Position numbers and translations under genes: made by a program
Assembly: GCF_000964425.1 (NCBI RefSeq)
Contig: NZ_BANF01000012.1
Coordinates: 83,857-147,856, forward strand
Source of the DNA: Komagataeibacter intermedius TF2
Lineage (GTDB): Bacteria > Pseudomonadota > Alphaproteobacteria > Acetobacterales > Acetobacteraceae
Direction of reading: 5' to 3'
DNA length: 64,000 bases
The notes under the pieces: model-generated
The model's database searches: none
Told to the model about the DNA's origin: nothing
Seen by the model: only the letters and a program-made list of their open reading frames with translations
Part shown: positions 8,139 through 17,109 of the stretch, one piece after another
Layout: each line of letters opens with the position of its first letter
Position numbering within the stretch: the stretch's first letter is position 1

Positions 8139-9719
8139 ATGACCCCCCCGAAGACCGTGCCGGTTCGGCGTGCCCTGATTTCCGTTTCCGACAAGAAGGG
8201 CCTGCTTGACCTTGCCCGCGCCCTTGTCGCCCATGGCGCGGAAATCCTCTCGACGGGTGGTTCCGCCCGAACCCTGCGCGAGGCCGGGATCGCCGTGCGC
8301 GACGTGTCCGAACATACCGGCTTCCCGGAAATCCTTGATGGTCGCGTCAAGACACTGGTGCCGCAGGTGCATGGTGGCATCCTGGGGCGGCGGGACCTGC
8401 CCGCGCATGTCAGCCAGATGGAAGAGCACGGGATCGCCCCGATCGACCTCGTGGCCGTCAACCTGTACCCGTTCGAGGCCACGGTGGCGTCCGGCGCCGG
8501 TGCGGATGACTGTATCGAGAATATCGACATTGGTGGCCCCGCCCTGATCCGTGCCGCGGCCAAGAACCACGCCCATGTCGCCATCGTCACCGATCCGGCG
8601 CAGTATGGCGACATCATTACCGCGCTGGAAAACGGCGGCACCACGCTTGCGCAGCGCAGGATACTGGCCGGTGCCGCCTATGCCCGCACGGCGGCGTATG
8701 ACGCCGCCATCGCCGCATGGTTTGCAAAACAGGAAGGCGAAGAACTCCCGCCGCGCATGATCGTCGCCGGTGAAAAGCGCGAGAGCCTGCGTTACGGCGA
8801 AAACCCGCACCAGAAAGCGGCTTTCTATACCGACGGGTCCACCCGCCCCGGTGTGGCTACCGCAACACAGGTGCAGGGCAAGTCCCTGTCTTACAACAAT
8901 ATCAACGACACGGATGCGGCGTTCGAGGCCGTGGCCGAATTTGACGCGCCCGCCGTGGTGATCGTCAAGCACGCCAATCCCTGTGGGGTGGCCGTGGCGG
9001 CGACACAGGCGGAAGCATGGGACAGGGCGCTGCGGTGCGACCCCGTTTCGGCCTTTGGTGGGATCGTGGCGCTCAACCGCACGCTGGAAGCCGAAGCGGC
9101 ATCGCGCATCGCTGCGATTTTCACCGAAGTGATCGTCGCCCCCGATGCAACCGAGGAGGCGCGGCAGATCCTTGCGCGCAAAAAGAACCTGCGCCTGCTG
9201 CTGACCGGCGCGCTGCCGGACCCGGCAGCCGGTGGCGTGGTGGTGCGGTCGGTGGCTGGCGGTTTCCTGGCGCAGACGCGCGATAATGGCCGCATCACGC
9301 CCGACGCCCTGAAGGTGGTGACAAAGCGCGCGCCGACTCCAGCGGAAATGGCGGACCTGATCTTTGCCTTCCGCGTGGCCAAGCACGTCAAGTCGAACGC
9401 CATTGTCTATGCCAGGGGCCAGAGCACGGTGGGGATTGGCGCAGGTCAGATGAGCCGCGTTGATTCCGCGCGCATCGCCGCGACCAAAAGCGCCGATGCG
9501 GCAAAGGAAGCGGGCATTGACCATCCGCTGACACAGGGCAGCGTCGTGGCGTCGGACGCGTTCTTCCCCTTCGCGGACGGTCTTGAGGCCGCCATCGCCG
9601 CAGGCGCCACCGCCGTGATCCAGCCCGGAGGCTCCATCCGTGATGACGAGGTGATCGCCGCCGCCGACAGGGCCGGCATCGCGATGGTTTTCACAGGTAT
9701 GCGCCATTTCCGGCACTGA
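8139..9719 (+). CDS. purH: Bifunctional AICAR transformylase/IMP cyclohydrolase
   Basis: A 526-residue protein that performs the last two steps of IMP synthesis. The N-terminal MGS-like cyclohydrolase domain shows [15 protein letters not shown] and STGGSARTL. The C-terminal transformylase domain shows [14 protein letters not shown], the catalytic KHANPCGVA and [10 protein letters not shown], and ends in the conserved FTGMRHFRH. The ATG at 8139 fits the family N-terminus, with an AAAGG element about 11 bases upstream. An in-frame GTG at 8121 is possible. It stands alone, with 183 bases upstream and nothing coupled downstream. Confidence 0.96.
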   Translation: MTPPKTVPVRRALISVSDKKGLLDLARALVAHGAEILSTGGSARTLREAGIAVRDVSEHTGFPEILDGRVKTLVPQVHGGILGRRDLPAHVSQMEEHGIAPIDLVAVNLYPFEATVASGAGADDCIENIDIGGPALIRAAAKNHAHVAIVTDPAQYGDIITALENGGTTLAQRRILAGAAYARTAAYDAAIAAWFAKQEGEELPPRMIVAGEKRESLRYGENPHQKAAFYTDGSTRPGVATATQVQGKSLSYNNINDTDAAFEAVAEFDAPAVVIVKHANPCGVAVAATQAEAWDRALRCDPVSAFGGIVALNRTLEAEAASRIAAIFTEVIVAPDATEEARQILARKKNLRLLLTGALPDPAAGGVVVRSVAGGFLAQTRDNGRITPDALKVVTKRAPTPAEMADLIFAFRVAKHVKSNAIVYARGQSTVGIGAGQMSRVDSARIAATKSADAAKEAGIDHPLTQGSVVASDAFFPFADGLEAAIAAGATAVIQPGGSIRDDEVIAAADRAGIAMVFTGMRHFRH

Positions 9720-9817
9720 TCCCACAGCCAGCCCCCTTGCCTGCGCGCCGGGGATGGCATGAGATAGCACGCCCGGTGGACGACCGGGGTTAAGACAGAC
9801 GAAAGACGGGTACCCGC

Positions 9818-10591
9818 ATGGACATTCATCGACGTTCCTCCTGCCGCCTGCTTGCGGGCGTGCTTGTGGCTGGCAGTCTGGCGGCGGGCGGTGCCCATGC
9901 CGCCGGCAAGGGCGGCGCACAGCCCGCACCGGCCGCCCCGGCTGCGGCGCAGGTCGCGCCGGTGTTCGACATGAGCCCCCTGCCGGTCACCACCGGCCAG
10001 ATGACGCAGTATATCCTGAGCCCGGCGGGACAGCTGTCGGGCATGCTGCTTGCCGATGGCACGCAGGTCTTTTTCTCCCATGACCTTGGCGAGCAGCTTC
10101 CCGCCATCGCGCGTCCGGGCGAACAGGTCAGCGTCAATGGTCTGAAAGGCATTGGTCGTCCCATCGTGCGGGCCTATGCCGTAACGGGTCCGCGTGGGCG
10201 CCGTATAGCCGACGTGCGCCCCCCCGCCACGGCGCCGATGCCGGTGGAATCCCCCAGTATCGGGCCGGACGTGCCGGTGGACGGCACCATCCTTGCCCCG
10301 CTGTATGACATGCAGGGCGGGGTGCAGGGCGTGATCATGCGCGACCACAGCGTCGTGTATGTGGGGGAAAAGAATGCCAGCCGTCTTGTCGCATGGCTCA
10401 AACCGGGGGCGACGCTGCATGCCATCGGCACGGGCGTCACGGGGGACCATGGGACCGCGATCAACGCGCGTGAGATCGGACCCGACGTGAACCAGGCCAT
10501 TCATGTCGAACCCGCTGATGCTCCCCCGCCCGGCGCGTTCCCCGGCAGTGCCGGGTATGACGTCATACCCGGTGGTTCCTCGGGCGATTAA
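9818..10591 (+). CDS. Secreted protein with two repeated domains, function unknown
   Basis: A 257-residue protein with a signal peptide of about 28 residues (Arg-rich start, hydrophobic core, GGAHA end), then an Ala/Pro-rich linker. Two segments of about 75 residues look related: one near residues 63-130 ([21 protein letters not shown]) and one near 152-225 ([23 protein letters not shown]). Each shows a 'G-x-L/V-x-G-hydrophobic-x-D-x-x-x-V' strand pair, then a Pro-Gly turn ([22 protein letters not shown]). The pattern suggests two small beta-barrel (OB-like) units in the periplasm. I do not recognise a named family. It is a single gene between purH and the atp operon. Confidence 0.75.
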   Translation: MDIHRRSSCRLLAGVLVAGSLAAGGAHAAGKGGAQPAPAAPAAAQVAPVFDMSPLPVTTGQMTQYILSPAGQLSGMLLADGTQVFFSHDLGEQLPAIARPGEQVSVNGLKGIGRPIVRAYAVTGPRGRRIADVRPPATAPMPVESPSIGPDVPVDGTILAPLYDMQGGVQGVIMRDHSVVYVGEKNASRLVAWLKPGATLHAIGTGVTGDHGTAINAREIGPDVNQAIHVEPADAPPPGAFPGSAGYDVIPGGSSGD

Positions 10592-10659
10592 AAGTCGGGC
10601 GTACTCCCGATATGGGAAAAAAAGATGCAGGGGTGGCGTGTTTGTTTGCCACCCGTTGC

Positions 10660-10688
10660 TTGACAGGTTATTGCAGCATCGTTAGCTA
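10660..10688 (+). promoter_or_regulatory. Sigma70-type promoter of the F0 ATP-synthase operon
   Basis: TTGACA (10660-10665), a 17-base spacer and TAGCTA (10683-10688) form a near-consensus promoter just upstream of atpI. Immediately before it, GGGTGGC (10631-10637) and GCCACCC (10648-10654) can form a hairpin that may end upstream transcription. Seen by eye only. Confidence 0.65.
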
Positions 10689-10716
10689 GCGCCTGCACCC
10701 TTGGGAGGTGCGAGAA

Positions 10717-11058
10717 GTGGATAAGGATAACGATCCGTCCGACGAGTCCTTTGACCGGCGACTGGAAGCGGCCCGTGAGCGTCTGAACCCGCCCGCAGCC
10801 GTGGAACGTGACACCGGTGGGACACTGTCCGATCTGGGCCTGGTGATCAGGTCAGGAACGGAACTTGTGTCGGCGCTTGTGGTCGGGGTTGCGATTGGCT
10901 GGGGGCTTGACCACTGGCTGCATACGAAGCCCTGGTTCCTTATTGTCTTTTCGCTTCTGGGCGGTGTGGCAGGTGTGCTTAATGTCTGGCGTCTTGTCAG
11001 GCCCGATGCCATAAACACTAAGGCAACGGGACCGGATGACGGTCCCGGACGGATATAG
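10717..11058 (+). CDS. atpI: ATP synthase assembly protein I (AtpI-like)
   Basis: A 113-residue protein with an acidic/charged N-terminus and two membrane helices (residues ~44-62 and ~68-86). It contains the GWGLDHWLHTKPWFLIVF loop typical of the alphaproteobacterial AtpI/AtpQ family. The family helps assemble the c-ring and may be a magnesium channel. The GTG at 10717 is preferred over the GTG at 10708 because GGGAGG (10703-10708) lies eight bases before it. First gene of the F0 operon. Confidence 0.85.
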   Translation: MDKDNDPSDESFDRRLEAARERLNPPAAVERDTGGTLSDLGLVIRSGTELVSALVVGVAIGWGLDHWLHTKPWFLIVFSLLGGVAGVLNVWRLVRPDAINTKATGPDDGPGRI

Positions 11059-11070
11059 GGAAGAACGAAG

Positions 11071-11820
11071 TTGGCGGCCGGATCATCCATCGACGCGCTC
11101 GGTCAGTTCGAGCTCCATCCAGTTTTGGGTGCACTTGGCGAATCCCTGCGGTTCAGCCAGTCCCCCATGATGATGATTGTTGCCGCCATTGTGGTTCTGG
11201 CATTCCTGTATGTGGGCATGCGGCCCGCTGCGGTGGTGCCGGGGCGGCTGCAGTCCGCGGCCGAAATGTGCTACGACTTCATCTACAACATGGCGGTTGA
11301 TACGATTGGCCCGGAAGGCCGGGCTTTCTTCCCGTTCGTGTTCACGCTGTTCTTCTTCATCCTGGCCGGGAATTACCTCGGCCTGCTGCCCTTCTCCTTT
11401 GCCTTCACCAGCCATATCGCCGTGACGCTGGCGCTGGCGCTGATGGTGTTCTGCCTCTCGATCATCGTGTCGCTCAAGGTGCAGGGGGCGAAATTCTTTG
11501 CCCACTTCATGCCTGCCGGCGCCCCCAAGGCCCTGGCCCCGCTGTTGATTCCGATCGAGATCCTTTCCTTTCTTTCGCGTCCCGTGAGCCTGTCGATCCG
11601 TCTGTTTGCCAACATGGTCGCCGGTCACGTGATGTTCGACATGTTTGCCGCCTTCACGATCATGCTGGCCGGTCTGGGCTTCTTCGGTGACATCATCGCC
11701 GTTGGTCCCGTGGTCATCAATATCGCGCTGATGGCACTCGAATTGCTGGTTGGCGCCTTGCAGGCCTATGTGTTTGCAATCCTTACCTGCATCTATCTGA
11801 GGGAGGCGGTGGCCCACTAA
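11071..11820 (+). CDS. atpB: F0F1 ATP synthase subunit a
   Basis: A 249-residue membrane protein forming the proton half-channels. The essential arginine is in [16 protein letters not shown] (residue ~176), and downstream helices carry the conserved [20 protein letters not shown]. The start appears to be TTG at 11071, preceded by AGGGAAG, since this gives the expected FELHP N-terminus. No ATG lies closer. The gene follows atpI by 12 bases. Confidence 0.95.
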   Translation: MAAGSSIDALGQFELHPVLGALGESLRFSQSPMMMIVAAIVVLAFLYVGMRPAAVVPGRLQSAAEMCYDFIYNMAVDTIGPEGRAFFPFVFTLFFFILAGNYLGLLPFSFAFTSHIAVTLALALMVFCLSIIVSLKVQGAKFFAHFMPAGAPKALAPLLIPIEILSFLSRPVSLSIRLFANMVAGHVMFDMFAAFTIMLAGLGFFGDIIAVGPVVINIALMALELLVGALQAYVFAILTCIYLREAVAH

Positions 11821-11881
11821 CGGGTCGCTCCCCGCTTCCATCTATTTCAATCCAGAACGTCTGAAACAAGGAAAACAAGAC

Positions 11882-12106
11882 ATGGATATCGCAGCAGCCC
11901 GTGAAATTGGTGCCGGTATCGCCGTTATCGCCCTCGCTGGCGTTGGCATTGGCCTGGGTAACATCTTCTCCACGCTGGTCAGCAGCATCGCGCGCAACCC
12001 GTCCGCGCGTCCGCACGTGTTCGGTCTCGGCATGCTGGGCTTCGCCCTGACGGAAGCCGTCGCCCTGTATGCGCTTCTGATCGCGTTCCTGATCCTGTTC
12101 GTCTGA
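11882..12106 (+). CDS. atpE: F0F1 ATP synthase subunit c
   Basis: A 74-residue two-helix proteolipid. The first helix has the small-residue pattern GVGIGLG. The polar loop is RNPSARP and the second helix carries the proton-binding Glu58 ([12 protein letters not shown]). Strong AAGGAAAACAAGAC leader upstream, as expected for the most abundant subunit. Glutamate rather than aspartate is usual in alphaproteobacteria. No sodium-binding signature is visible. Confidence 0.96.
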   Translation: MDIAAAREIGAGIAVIALAGVGIGLGNIFSTLVSSIARNPSARPHVFGLGMLGFALTEAVALYALLIAFLILFV

Positions 12107-12122
12107 TACGCTGGAGGCGAAC

Positions 12123-12737
12123 ATGGCGCGCGCCGTGATGTATGACAACATCCGAAGGGCGGGGACTTTCCTGGCCCCGTCCGCGCTGGCTCTGCCGCTG
12201 ATGGCCATGGTAGCCCCTGGCGCGCGCGCCGAGGGCATGCCCCAGCTTGATTTTGGCAATCCCTATGTCATCGGACAGGTGATATGGGGCGCTGGCATTT
12301 TCCTGGTCCTGTACCTTCTGCTGAGCCGTTCGGCCCTGCCGAAGGTGGAAAAGGTCCTGTCGCTGCGTCGTCAGACGATTGAGACGGATCTCGGGATTGC
12401 GCACAAGGCCAAGACCCGCGCTGATGAAGCAGTGGCCGATCTGCATGAAGCCCGCCGCAAGGCGCTGGCGGATGCACAGGCCAATGTGGACAAGGTTGTC
12501 GAGGAGGCGCGTCTTGCCGCCGCCCGGCAGACCGAGGAAATGAATGCGCGTCTGGCGACGGAAATCCAGGATGCCGAAACCCGCATTGCACAGGCACGTG
12601 GGCAGGCGCTGGCATCCGTGCGCGAGATTTCGACAACGACGGCGGAAACGCTGATCCATCAGTTATCCGGCATTGCCGCCCCGGCCGATTTCGTGACGGC
12701 AAAGGTCGGTTCTGCTGCGGCAGCACGTGGTCTCTGA
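12123..12737 (+). CDS. F0F1 ATP synthase subunit b'
   Basis: A 204-residue peripheral-stalk subunit. An N-terminal extension of about 35 residues ending ARAEG resembles a signal peptide or an extra helix. It is followed by one membrane helix (IGQVIWGAGIFLVLYLLL) and a long charged coiled coil rich in Ala, Glu and Arg. It pairs with the next gene as the b/b' heterodimer of alphaproteobacteria and cyanobacteria. GGAGGCGAAC gives a good ribosome site. Confidence 0.9.
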   Translation: MARAVMYDNIRRAGTFLAPSALALPLMAMVAPGARAEGMPQLDFGNPYVIGQVIWGAGIFLVLYLLLSRSALPKVEKVLSLRRQTIETDLGIAHKAKTRADEAVADLHEARRKALADAQANVDKVVEEARLAAARQTEEMNARLATEIQDAETRIAQARGQALASVREISTTTAETLIHQLSGIAAPADFVTAKVGSAAAARGL

Positions 12738-12767
12738 CGCGCTGCCCAAGACAGACAGGTCATAATC

Positions 12768-13262
12768 ATGTTTCATGATCCCCGTTTCTGGTCGGCTGTT
12801 GCCTTTGTCCTGTTTTTTGTCCTGTTCGGGCGTTCACTGTGGAAACCCCTGGTGAGCGCGCTGGACGGACGGGCAGAGCGCATCCGCGCGGAGCTGGATG
12901 AAGCGGCGCGTCTGCGCCGTGAGGCCGAACAGATGCTTGAGGATGCGACGCGGGACCGGGAAGCGGCTCTGGCCGAGGCCAAGGAACTGGTCGAACATTC
13001 CCTGCGTGAAGCCGCCAACATTGCAGTCAAGGCCCGTCAGGACGCCGAGGACATCGCAGCCCGGCGTGAACAGATGGCCAAGGACCGGATTGCATCGGCG
13101 GAACGTTCCGCCCTGCGTGAAGTCCGTGAAACGGCTGTTGATATCGCCATTCAGGCCACGCGGGAAACGCTGGCTGCAAGCCTGCCTGCTGATACGGACG
13201 GCAAGATTATCGACAAGTCCATCGGTGACCTGCCGGCGGCCCTGTCACAGCGCGCTGCCTGA
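12768..13262 (+). CDS. atpF: F0F1 ATP synthase subunit b
   Basis: A 164-residue protein with an N-terminal membrane helix (FWSAVAFVLFFVLFG), a KPLVSALDGR hinge and a coiled coil of about 100 residues (EAEQMLEDATRDREAALAEA). It forms the stator stalk with b'. It is the last gene of the F0 operon. The F1 genes (atpHAGDC) are not in this window, so F0 and F1 are in separate operons, as is common in this group. Confidence 0.94.
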   Translation: MFHDPRFWSAVAFVLFFVLFGRSLWKPLVSALDGRAERIRAELDEAARLRREAEQMLEDATRDREAALAEAKELVEHSLREAANIAVKARQDAEDIAARREQMAKDRIASAERSALREVRETAVDIAIQATRETLAASLPADTDGKIIDKSIGDLPAALSQRAA

Positions 13263-13283
13263 TCACCGTTGGTGACAACCGGC

Positions 13284-14033
13284 ATGACAGGGGATGGGGC
13301 GGAAGACCGCCCCGTTGTCTCCATTATCGCGGCTGTGCTGAACGAGGGACCGAATATCCGTCCCCTGTGTCAGGAAATCGCCGCTGTCCTTGGTCAGTTG
13401 CCCCGTGCCGAAGTCATCTTTGTCGATGACGGCAGCACGGATGACACCGTGGCGGAACTTGAAGCCGTAAGGCGCGACGGTATCCTGCCCGACCTGCGTA
13501 TCCTTGGCCATGATACGGTTTACGGGAAGTCTGCTGGCCTGCGTACCGGCGTTGAGGCCGCACGGGGTGAGTGGGTTATCCTGCTGGATGGCGATGGGCA
13601 GGACAATCCTGCCGATTTCATACCCATGCTGGACATGTGCCGCACGGCAAAGGGGCGTGCCCCACTGGTCGTGGGTGTGCGGACCAAGCGGCGTGACACC
13701 ATGTCACGCAGGCTGGCATCGCGTTTTGCAAATGCCCTGCGCAGCCGTCTGCTAAATGATGGCTGTCCCGATACGGGGGCATCGCTGAAAGCGTTCCGGC
13801 GCGAGGATTTCCTTGCACTGCCGCAGTTTGAAGGGCTGCACCGTTTCCTGCCCTCCCTTATGGGCAGACGGGGGGTGCCGCTGGCCTGTTATTCGGTTCA
13901 TCACCGGAACCGGCTGTATGGAACGTCCAAATATACCAACCTTAATCGGGCTATTGTCGGCATCCGGGACATACTGGGTGTCATGTGGCTGAACAACCGC
14001 GCCAGGATACCGAAACGCGTTACTGAACGCTGA
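13284..14033 (+). CDS. GT2 glycosyltransferase (dolichol-phosphate-mannose synthase-like)
   Basis: A 249-residue GT-A fold enzyme. It has the nucleotide-sugar strand VSIIAAVLNE, VIFVDDGSTDDT and the metal-binding DGDGQDNP, followed by GASLKAFRRE and an HHRNRLYGTSKY acceptor segment typical of polyprenyl-phosphate glycosyltransferases. It has no C-terminal membrane helices. It probably charges undecaprenyl phosphate with a sugar for the membrane transferase encoded 13 bases downstream. The start is uncertain: ATG 13284 is chosen, with TTG 13269 and GTG 13272 possible. It begins right behind atpF. Confidence 0.85.
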   Translation: MTGDGAEDRPVVSIIAAVLNEGPNIRPLCQEIAAVLGQLPRAEVIFVDDGSTDDTVAELEAVRRDGILPDLRILGHDTVYGKSAGLRTGVEAARGEWVILLDGDGQDNPADFIPMLDMCRTAKGRAPLVVGVRTKRRDTMSRRLASRFANALRSRLLNDGCPDTGASLKAFRREDFLALPQFEGLHRFLPSLMGRRGVPLACYSVHHRNRLYGTSKYTNLNRAIVGIRDILGVMWLNNRARIPKRVTER

Positions 14034-14046
14034 AGGGACCGTGCCC

Positions 14047-15714
14047 ATGACGCGCCTGACATTGCGCCACTATATCCTTGTGGCGCTGTCCGTGTTTGTC
14101 CTGTTCCTGCCGGGGCGTGCATCGCTTCCTCCGCTCGATCGTGATGAGCCGCGTTATATGGAAGCCACGGCCCAGATGCTGCACAGCGGCAATTATGTCG
14201 ATGTCCGGTTTCTGGATCAGCCCCGCTATCTCCAGCCTGCCGGCATATACTGGCTTGAAGCCACTGCCGTGCGCCTGACGGGCATGGAGGGCAGGCATGT
14301 GGTCTGGCCCTACCGGATTCCCTCCCTTCTGGCGGTAACTGGTTCCGCCGTGCTGACGGCGTGGATCGGGGCTGCCCTGTTCGGGCCGATGTGCGGCCTG
14401 CTGGCTGCGGGTCTGCTGGCTGTCTCGGTGCTGGTGACGGCCGAAGGGCGCATGGCCACCATTGATACGACCCTGCTGCTGTTTGTGCTGCTGGCACAAT
14501 GCGGTTTGCTGCGGGCGTATCTGGATCGCGAACGTGACCTTGCCACGCCGCTGGCTGCGGCCCTGCTGTACTGGATCGCGCTGGGCTGCGGGTTGATGCT
14601 GAAGGGGCCAGTCATCCTGATCCCCGGATTTGGCACGCCTCTTGCACTGGCATTGGTGGAACGGCGCATTGACTGGTGGAAACGGCTGCGTCCGGCATGG
14701 GGCTGGCTGGTCATGCTGGCCATCGTGCTGCCGTGGTGCATCGCCATCGGGGTAATCAGCCACGGGGACTTCTTTTCACGGGCGGTCGGGCGCAATTTCC
14801 TCGGTAAGGTCGCCAGTGGACAGGAAACGCATGGCCTGCCGCCGGGCTATCATCTGGTGGCGTTCGCCATTGCGTTCTGGCCGGGGTCGGTTTTTGCCGC
14901 CATGGGCCTGCCTTTTGTATGGGAACGCCGGTTTCAGCCGCATGTGCGCTACCTGCTGTGCTGGATCGTGCCGCACTGGCTGGTGTTCGAGGCCATTGCG
15001 ACCAAGCTGCCGCATTACGTGCTGCCAACCTATCCGGCCATTGCCATTCTGACTGCGGCGGCGATTGTATCCTTCCCCACCGATTGGGAATGGCCACGGG
15101 CAATCTGGGCGCGCAGCCTGCTTGCGGCCTATGGGCTGATCTGGTTCACGGTTGGGTCGGTTCTGGCGTTTGCGGGACCGGTGCTGCTGTGGCGCATGGA
15201 AGGCATGATGTCGCCTGCCGCCATGCTGGTACCTGCGGGCGTGCTACCGCTGCTGGCCCTATCCGGTTACCTGATCCTGCACCGGCAGGCGTTGCACGCG
15301 GCCATGGCGGCGATAGCTGCGGCCGTCATCATCCATGTCGGTCTGTTTACAACCGTCATTCCCCGGTTGCAGACCATATGGCTCAGCCCCCGCCTTGCGG
15401 CGATGGTCGATGCGCATCGGCCCTGTGCCCGGACCATTGTGGCTTCGACCTCGGATTCGGAACCCAGCCTTGTCTTCCTGCTGGGGCAGGATACGCGGCT
15501 GGTCAATGCCACGGCTGCGGCGGACTTCCTGCAGCAGAACCAGAAATGCGGCATGGCGCTGGTGGGGGCACAGGATCTGGCGGCATTTAGTGCCCGTGTT
15601 ATGGAAAATGGTCTGGATGTGCATGAACTGGGGCAGCAGGCGGGACTGAATTATTCAACCGGCAAGCATCTGGAAATCGGATTATATGCTGTCGTTCCGC
15701 CGGCAGCGCCGTAA
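14047..15714 (+). CDS. ArnT-like membrane glycosyltransferase (GT83/PMT family)
   Basis: A 555-residue polytopic protein with about 10-12 membrane helices. Near the N-terminus it has the family's periplasmic DRDEPRYMEATAQML motif, whose acidic pair is catalytic, and a YLQPAGIYWLEA segment. Relatives move a sugar from an undecaprenyl-phosphate carrier to lipid A or another periplasmic acceptor. The preceding GT2 gene would supply the donor. The ATG at 14047 has GGGA nine bases upstream. Donor sugar and acceptor are unknown. No arnA/B/C/D cluster is present, so aminoarabinose is not implied. Confidence 0.87.
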   Translation: MTRLTLRHYILVALSVFVLFLPGRASLPPLDRDEPRYMEATAQMLHSGNYVDVRFLDQPRYLQPAGIYWLEATAVRLTGMEGRHVVWPYRIPSLLAVTGSAVLTAWIGAALFGPMCGLLAAGLLAVSVLVTAEGRMATIDTTLLLFVLLAQCGLLRAYLDRERDLATPLAAALLYWIALGCGLMLKGPVILIPGFGTPLALALVERRIDWWKRLRPAWGWLVMLAIVLPWCIAIGVISHGDFFSRAVGRNFLGKVASGQETHGLPPGYHLVAFAIAFWPGSVFAAMGLPFVWERRFQPHVRYLLCWIVPHWLVFEAIATKLPHYVLPTYPAIAILTAAAIVSFPTDWEWPRAIWARSLLAAYGLIWFTVGSVLAFAGPVLLWRMEGMMSPAAMLVPAGVLPLLALSGYLILHRQALHAAMAAIAAAVIIHVGLFTTVIPRLQTIWLSPRLAAMVDAHRPCARTIVASTSDSEPSLVFLLGQDTRLVNATAAADFLQQNQKCGMALVGAQDLAAFSARVMENGLDVHELGQQAGLNYSTGKHLEIGLYAVVPPAAP

Positions 15715-15740
15715 GTACTGTTTCGGAACGATCCGGTGAT

Positions 15741-15793
15741 AAAAGTTTCTGGGTGCCTCCTTTTTCAAAAAGGCGGCATTCCCTGAAGCTTTT
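15741..15793. repeat. Dispersed palindrome, left arm (interrupted copy 1)
   Basis: AT-rich arm reading AAAGTTTCTGGGTGCC then TCCTTTTTCA, which is the reverse complement of the right arm at 16139-16172 apart from a few changes. A deleted IS5-type element lies between the arms. The same arm recurs at least seven more times in the window, usually just after a gene end. Confidence 0.7.
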
Positions 15794-16138
15794 GGGGCCT
15801 GCTGGGAATAAAAGTGTCTTGATGCGATTCAAAGCCTGTATGGATCGCTTTGTGCTGACGGACGCCCAATGGGCGAAGATGATCCCCCGATGTTCTGGCA
15901 AGAAGACGGATCGGGGTTGCGCCTCTTCCCTAACCAGCGGATTTCGGGACGTTTTTTGCAGACAGGGCATTCGATGTCCACCGGATCGTGGACACCACAC
16001 GCGCGCAAGGCGCCTGCGTGGTCATTCCCCAGCGCAGGAACCGCATCCCATGCGGAGCGACAGGACAGACAGATCCTTTGCAGCCATGATTCATCTCACA
16101 GCCGCAATCATCAGTTCACGATAATTCCCGACAGCCCC
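15794..16138 (+). mobile_element. IS5-family element remnant with internal deletion (345 bp)
   Basis: Imperfect terminal inverted repeats bound the segment: GGGGCCTGCTGGGAAT on the left, and the right end reads GGGGCTGTCGGGAAT on the other strand. Between them a broken transposase can be read. It starts at 15840 with MDRFVLTDAQWAKM, a common IS5-family N-terminus. It ends near 16124 with SFAAMIHLTAAIISSR, the family C-terminus, in a different frame from an internal VIPQRRNRI piece. Most of the catalytic core is missing, so it cannot move by itself. Confidence 0.75.
15840..16124 (+). pseudogene. IS5-family transposase fragment
   Basis: N-terminal (MDRFVLTDAQWAKMIPRCSGKKTD) and C-terminal (DRTDRSFAAMIHLTAAIISSR) pieces of an IS5-type transposase, joined after loss of several hundred bases. 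A frame remains open through the join, but the middle is scrambled and the DDE catalytic region is not intact. It belongs to the element at 15794-16138. Confidence 0.7.
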
Positions 16139-16172
16139 TGAAAAAAGGCGGCACCCAGAAATTTTTATCCTT
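16139..16172. repeat. Dispersed palindrome, right arm (interrupted copy 1)
   Basis: TGAAAAAAGGCGGCACCC then AGAAATTTTTATCC, the complement of the arm at 15741-15767. The pair would fold into a long stem if the IS remnant were removed. It sits just past the end of the DUF3297 gene on the other strand. Confidence 0.65.
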
Positions 16173-16187
16173 TTATCGGTTGCCGGG

Positions 16188-16424
16188 TCAGGACTTGAAC
16201 CAGACCTCGACCGGGCCCTTGACCTTCATGGCCATCGGGTTGCCGAAACGGTCGGTGCCACGACCCACGGCCAGACGCACCCAGCCCTCGCTTATGCAGT
16301 ATTCCTCGACATTGTTTTTCTCGATGCCCTTGAAACGCACGCCAATGCCGCGATCAAGCAGGGCCTCGTTGTAAAAGGGGCTGGCGGGATTGACGGACAG
16401 ACGGTCCGGCGGGGTATTGGTCAT
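16188..16424 (-). CDS. DUF3297 family protein
   Basis: A 78-residue protein of the DUF3297 family, recognised from PPDRLSVNPASPFYNEALLD, RGIGVRFKGIEK and VRLAVGRGTDRFGNPM. It is small, soluble and probably beta-rich. Function is unknown. Starting at ATG 16424 gives the family N-terminus (MTNTPPDRLS). An upstream in-frame ATG at 16496 would overlap the YigZ-like gene. It is the last of a minus-strand series with the YigZ-like gene and radA. Confidence 0.85.
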   Translation of the reverse strand: MTNTPPDRLSVNPASPFYNEALLDRGIGVRFKGIEKNNVEEYCISEGWVRLAVGRGTDRFGNPMAMKVKGPVEVWFKS

Positions 16425-16482
16425 ATCTGGTCTTTTTCCGTATGGTGAAGGTGAAACGCTGTCTGACATAGCGGCAATGCCG

Positions 16483-17109
16483 TTAGTCTCCAACACCCTG
16501 CATGCCGTCTTCCTCCACCGCGCGGATCAATGCCTGCCCACGGGTAATGTCGGTTATGCGGGTGCGGACCTCCGCCTCCCTTGCCGCGGGCAGGGTGATC
16601 TGCATGCCAACGCCCTGCGCGCCGAAATCCTCGCCCACGATCTGGCAGTCCATGCTTTCCAGTCGGGCGCGCAACAGGGCATGGTCGGAAAAACCGCAGC
16701 CAAACGTCAGGGACACCATGTCCACGATCGGGATGCGTTCCGCCGTGCGCAGGCATTCCGCAGCTGTCCCGCCATAGGCCCGCACCAGACCACCCGCGCC
16801 CAGCTTGGTGCCGCCAAACCACCGCGTGACCACGACCACAGTGCGGTCAAAGCCCTGTCCCTCGATCACCTGCAGGATGGGGCGGCCCGCCGTGCCGCCG
16901 GGTTCGCCCGCGTCATCGCTGCGATAGGTCTGGCCGATCAGGTAGGCCCAGCAGTTGTGGGTGGCGTCGGGATCGCTGACGGATGCAATGAATTCCATGG
17001 CATCCGCAGGGGTGGAGGCGGGGGCCGCCTGCGCCAGGAAGATGCTTTTCTTCACCTCCCGCTCCAGCATGACGGGTTCGCGCAGCATGAAGCGTTCGGG
17101 AGTACTCAC
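16483..17109 (-). CDS. YigZ/IMPACT family protein
   Basis: A 208-residue member of the IMPACT/YigZ family. The N-terminal UPF0029 domain shows KKSIFLAQAAPA, THNCWAYLIG, DDAGEPGGTAGRPIL and VVVTRWFGGTKLGAGGLVRAY, all hallmark blocks. The C-terminal ferredoxin-like part is weaker. Eukaryotic IMPACT inhibits Gcn2, while the bacterial role is unsettled, with nucleic-acid or ribosome binding proposed. The start overlaps the radA stop by four bases, so the genes are translationally coupled. Confidence 0.88.
   Translation of the reverse strand: MSTPERFMLREPVMLEREVKKSIFLAQAAPASTPADAMEFIASVSDPDATHNCWAYLIGQTYRSDDAGEPGGTAGRPILQVIEGQGFDRTVVVVTRWFGGTKLGAGGLVRAYGGTAAECLRTAERIPIVDMVSLTFGCGFSDHALLRARLESMDCQIVGEDFGAQGVGMQITLPAAREAEVRTRITDITRGQALIRAVEEDGMQGVGD

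Noticed and set aside
8106..9929. A 607-codon open frame antisense to purH
   Set aside because: It mirrors purH, has no recognisable motif and runs across the intergenic gap. A GC-rich artefact.
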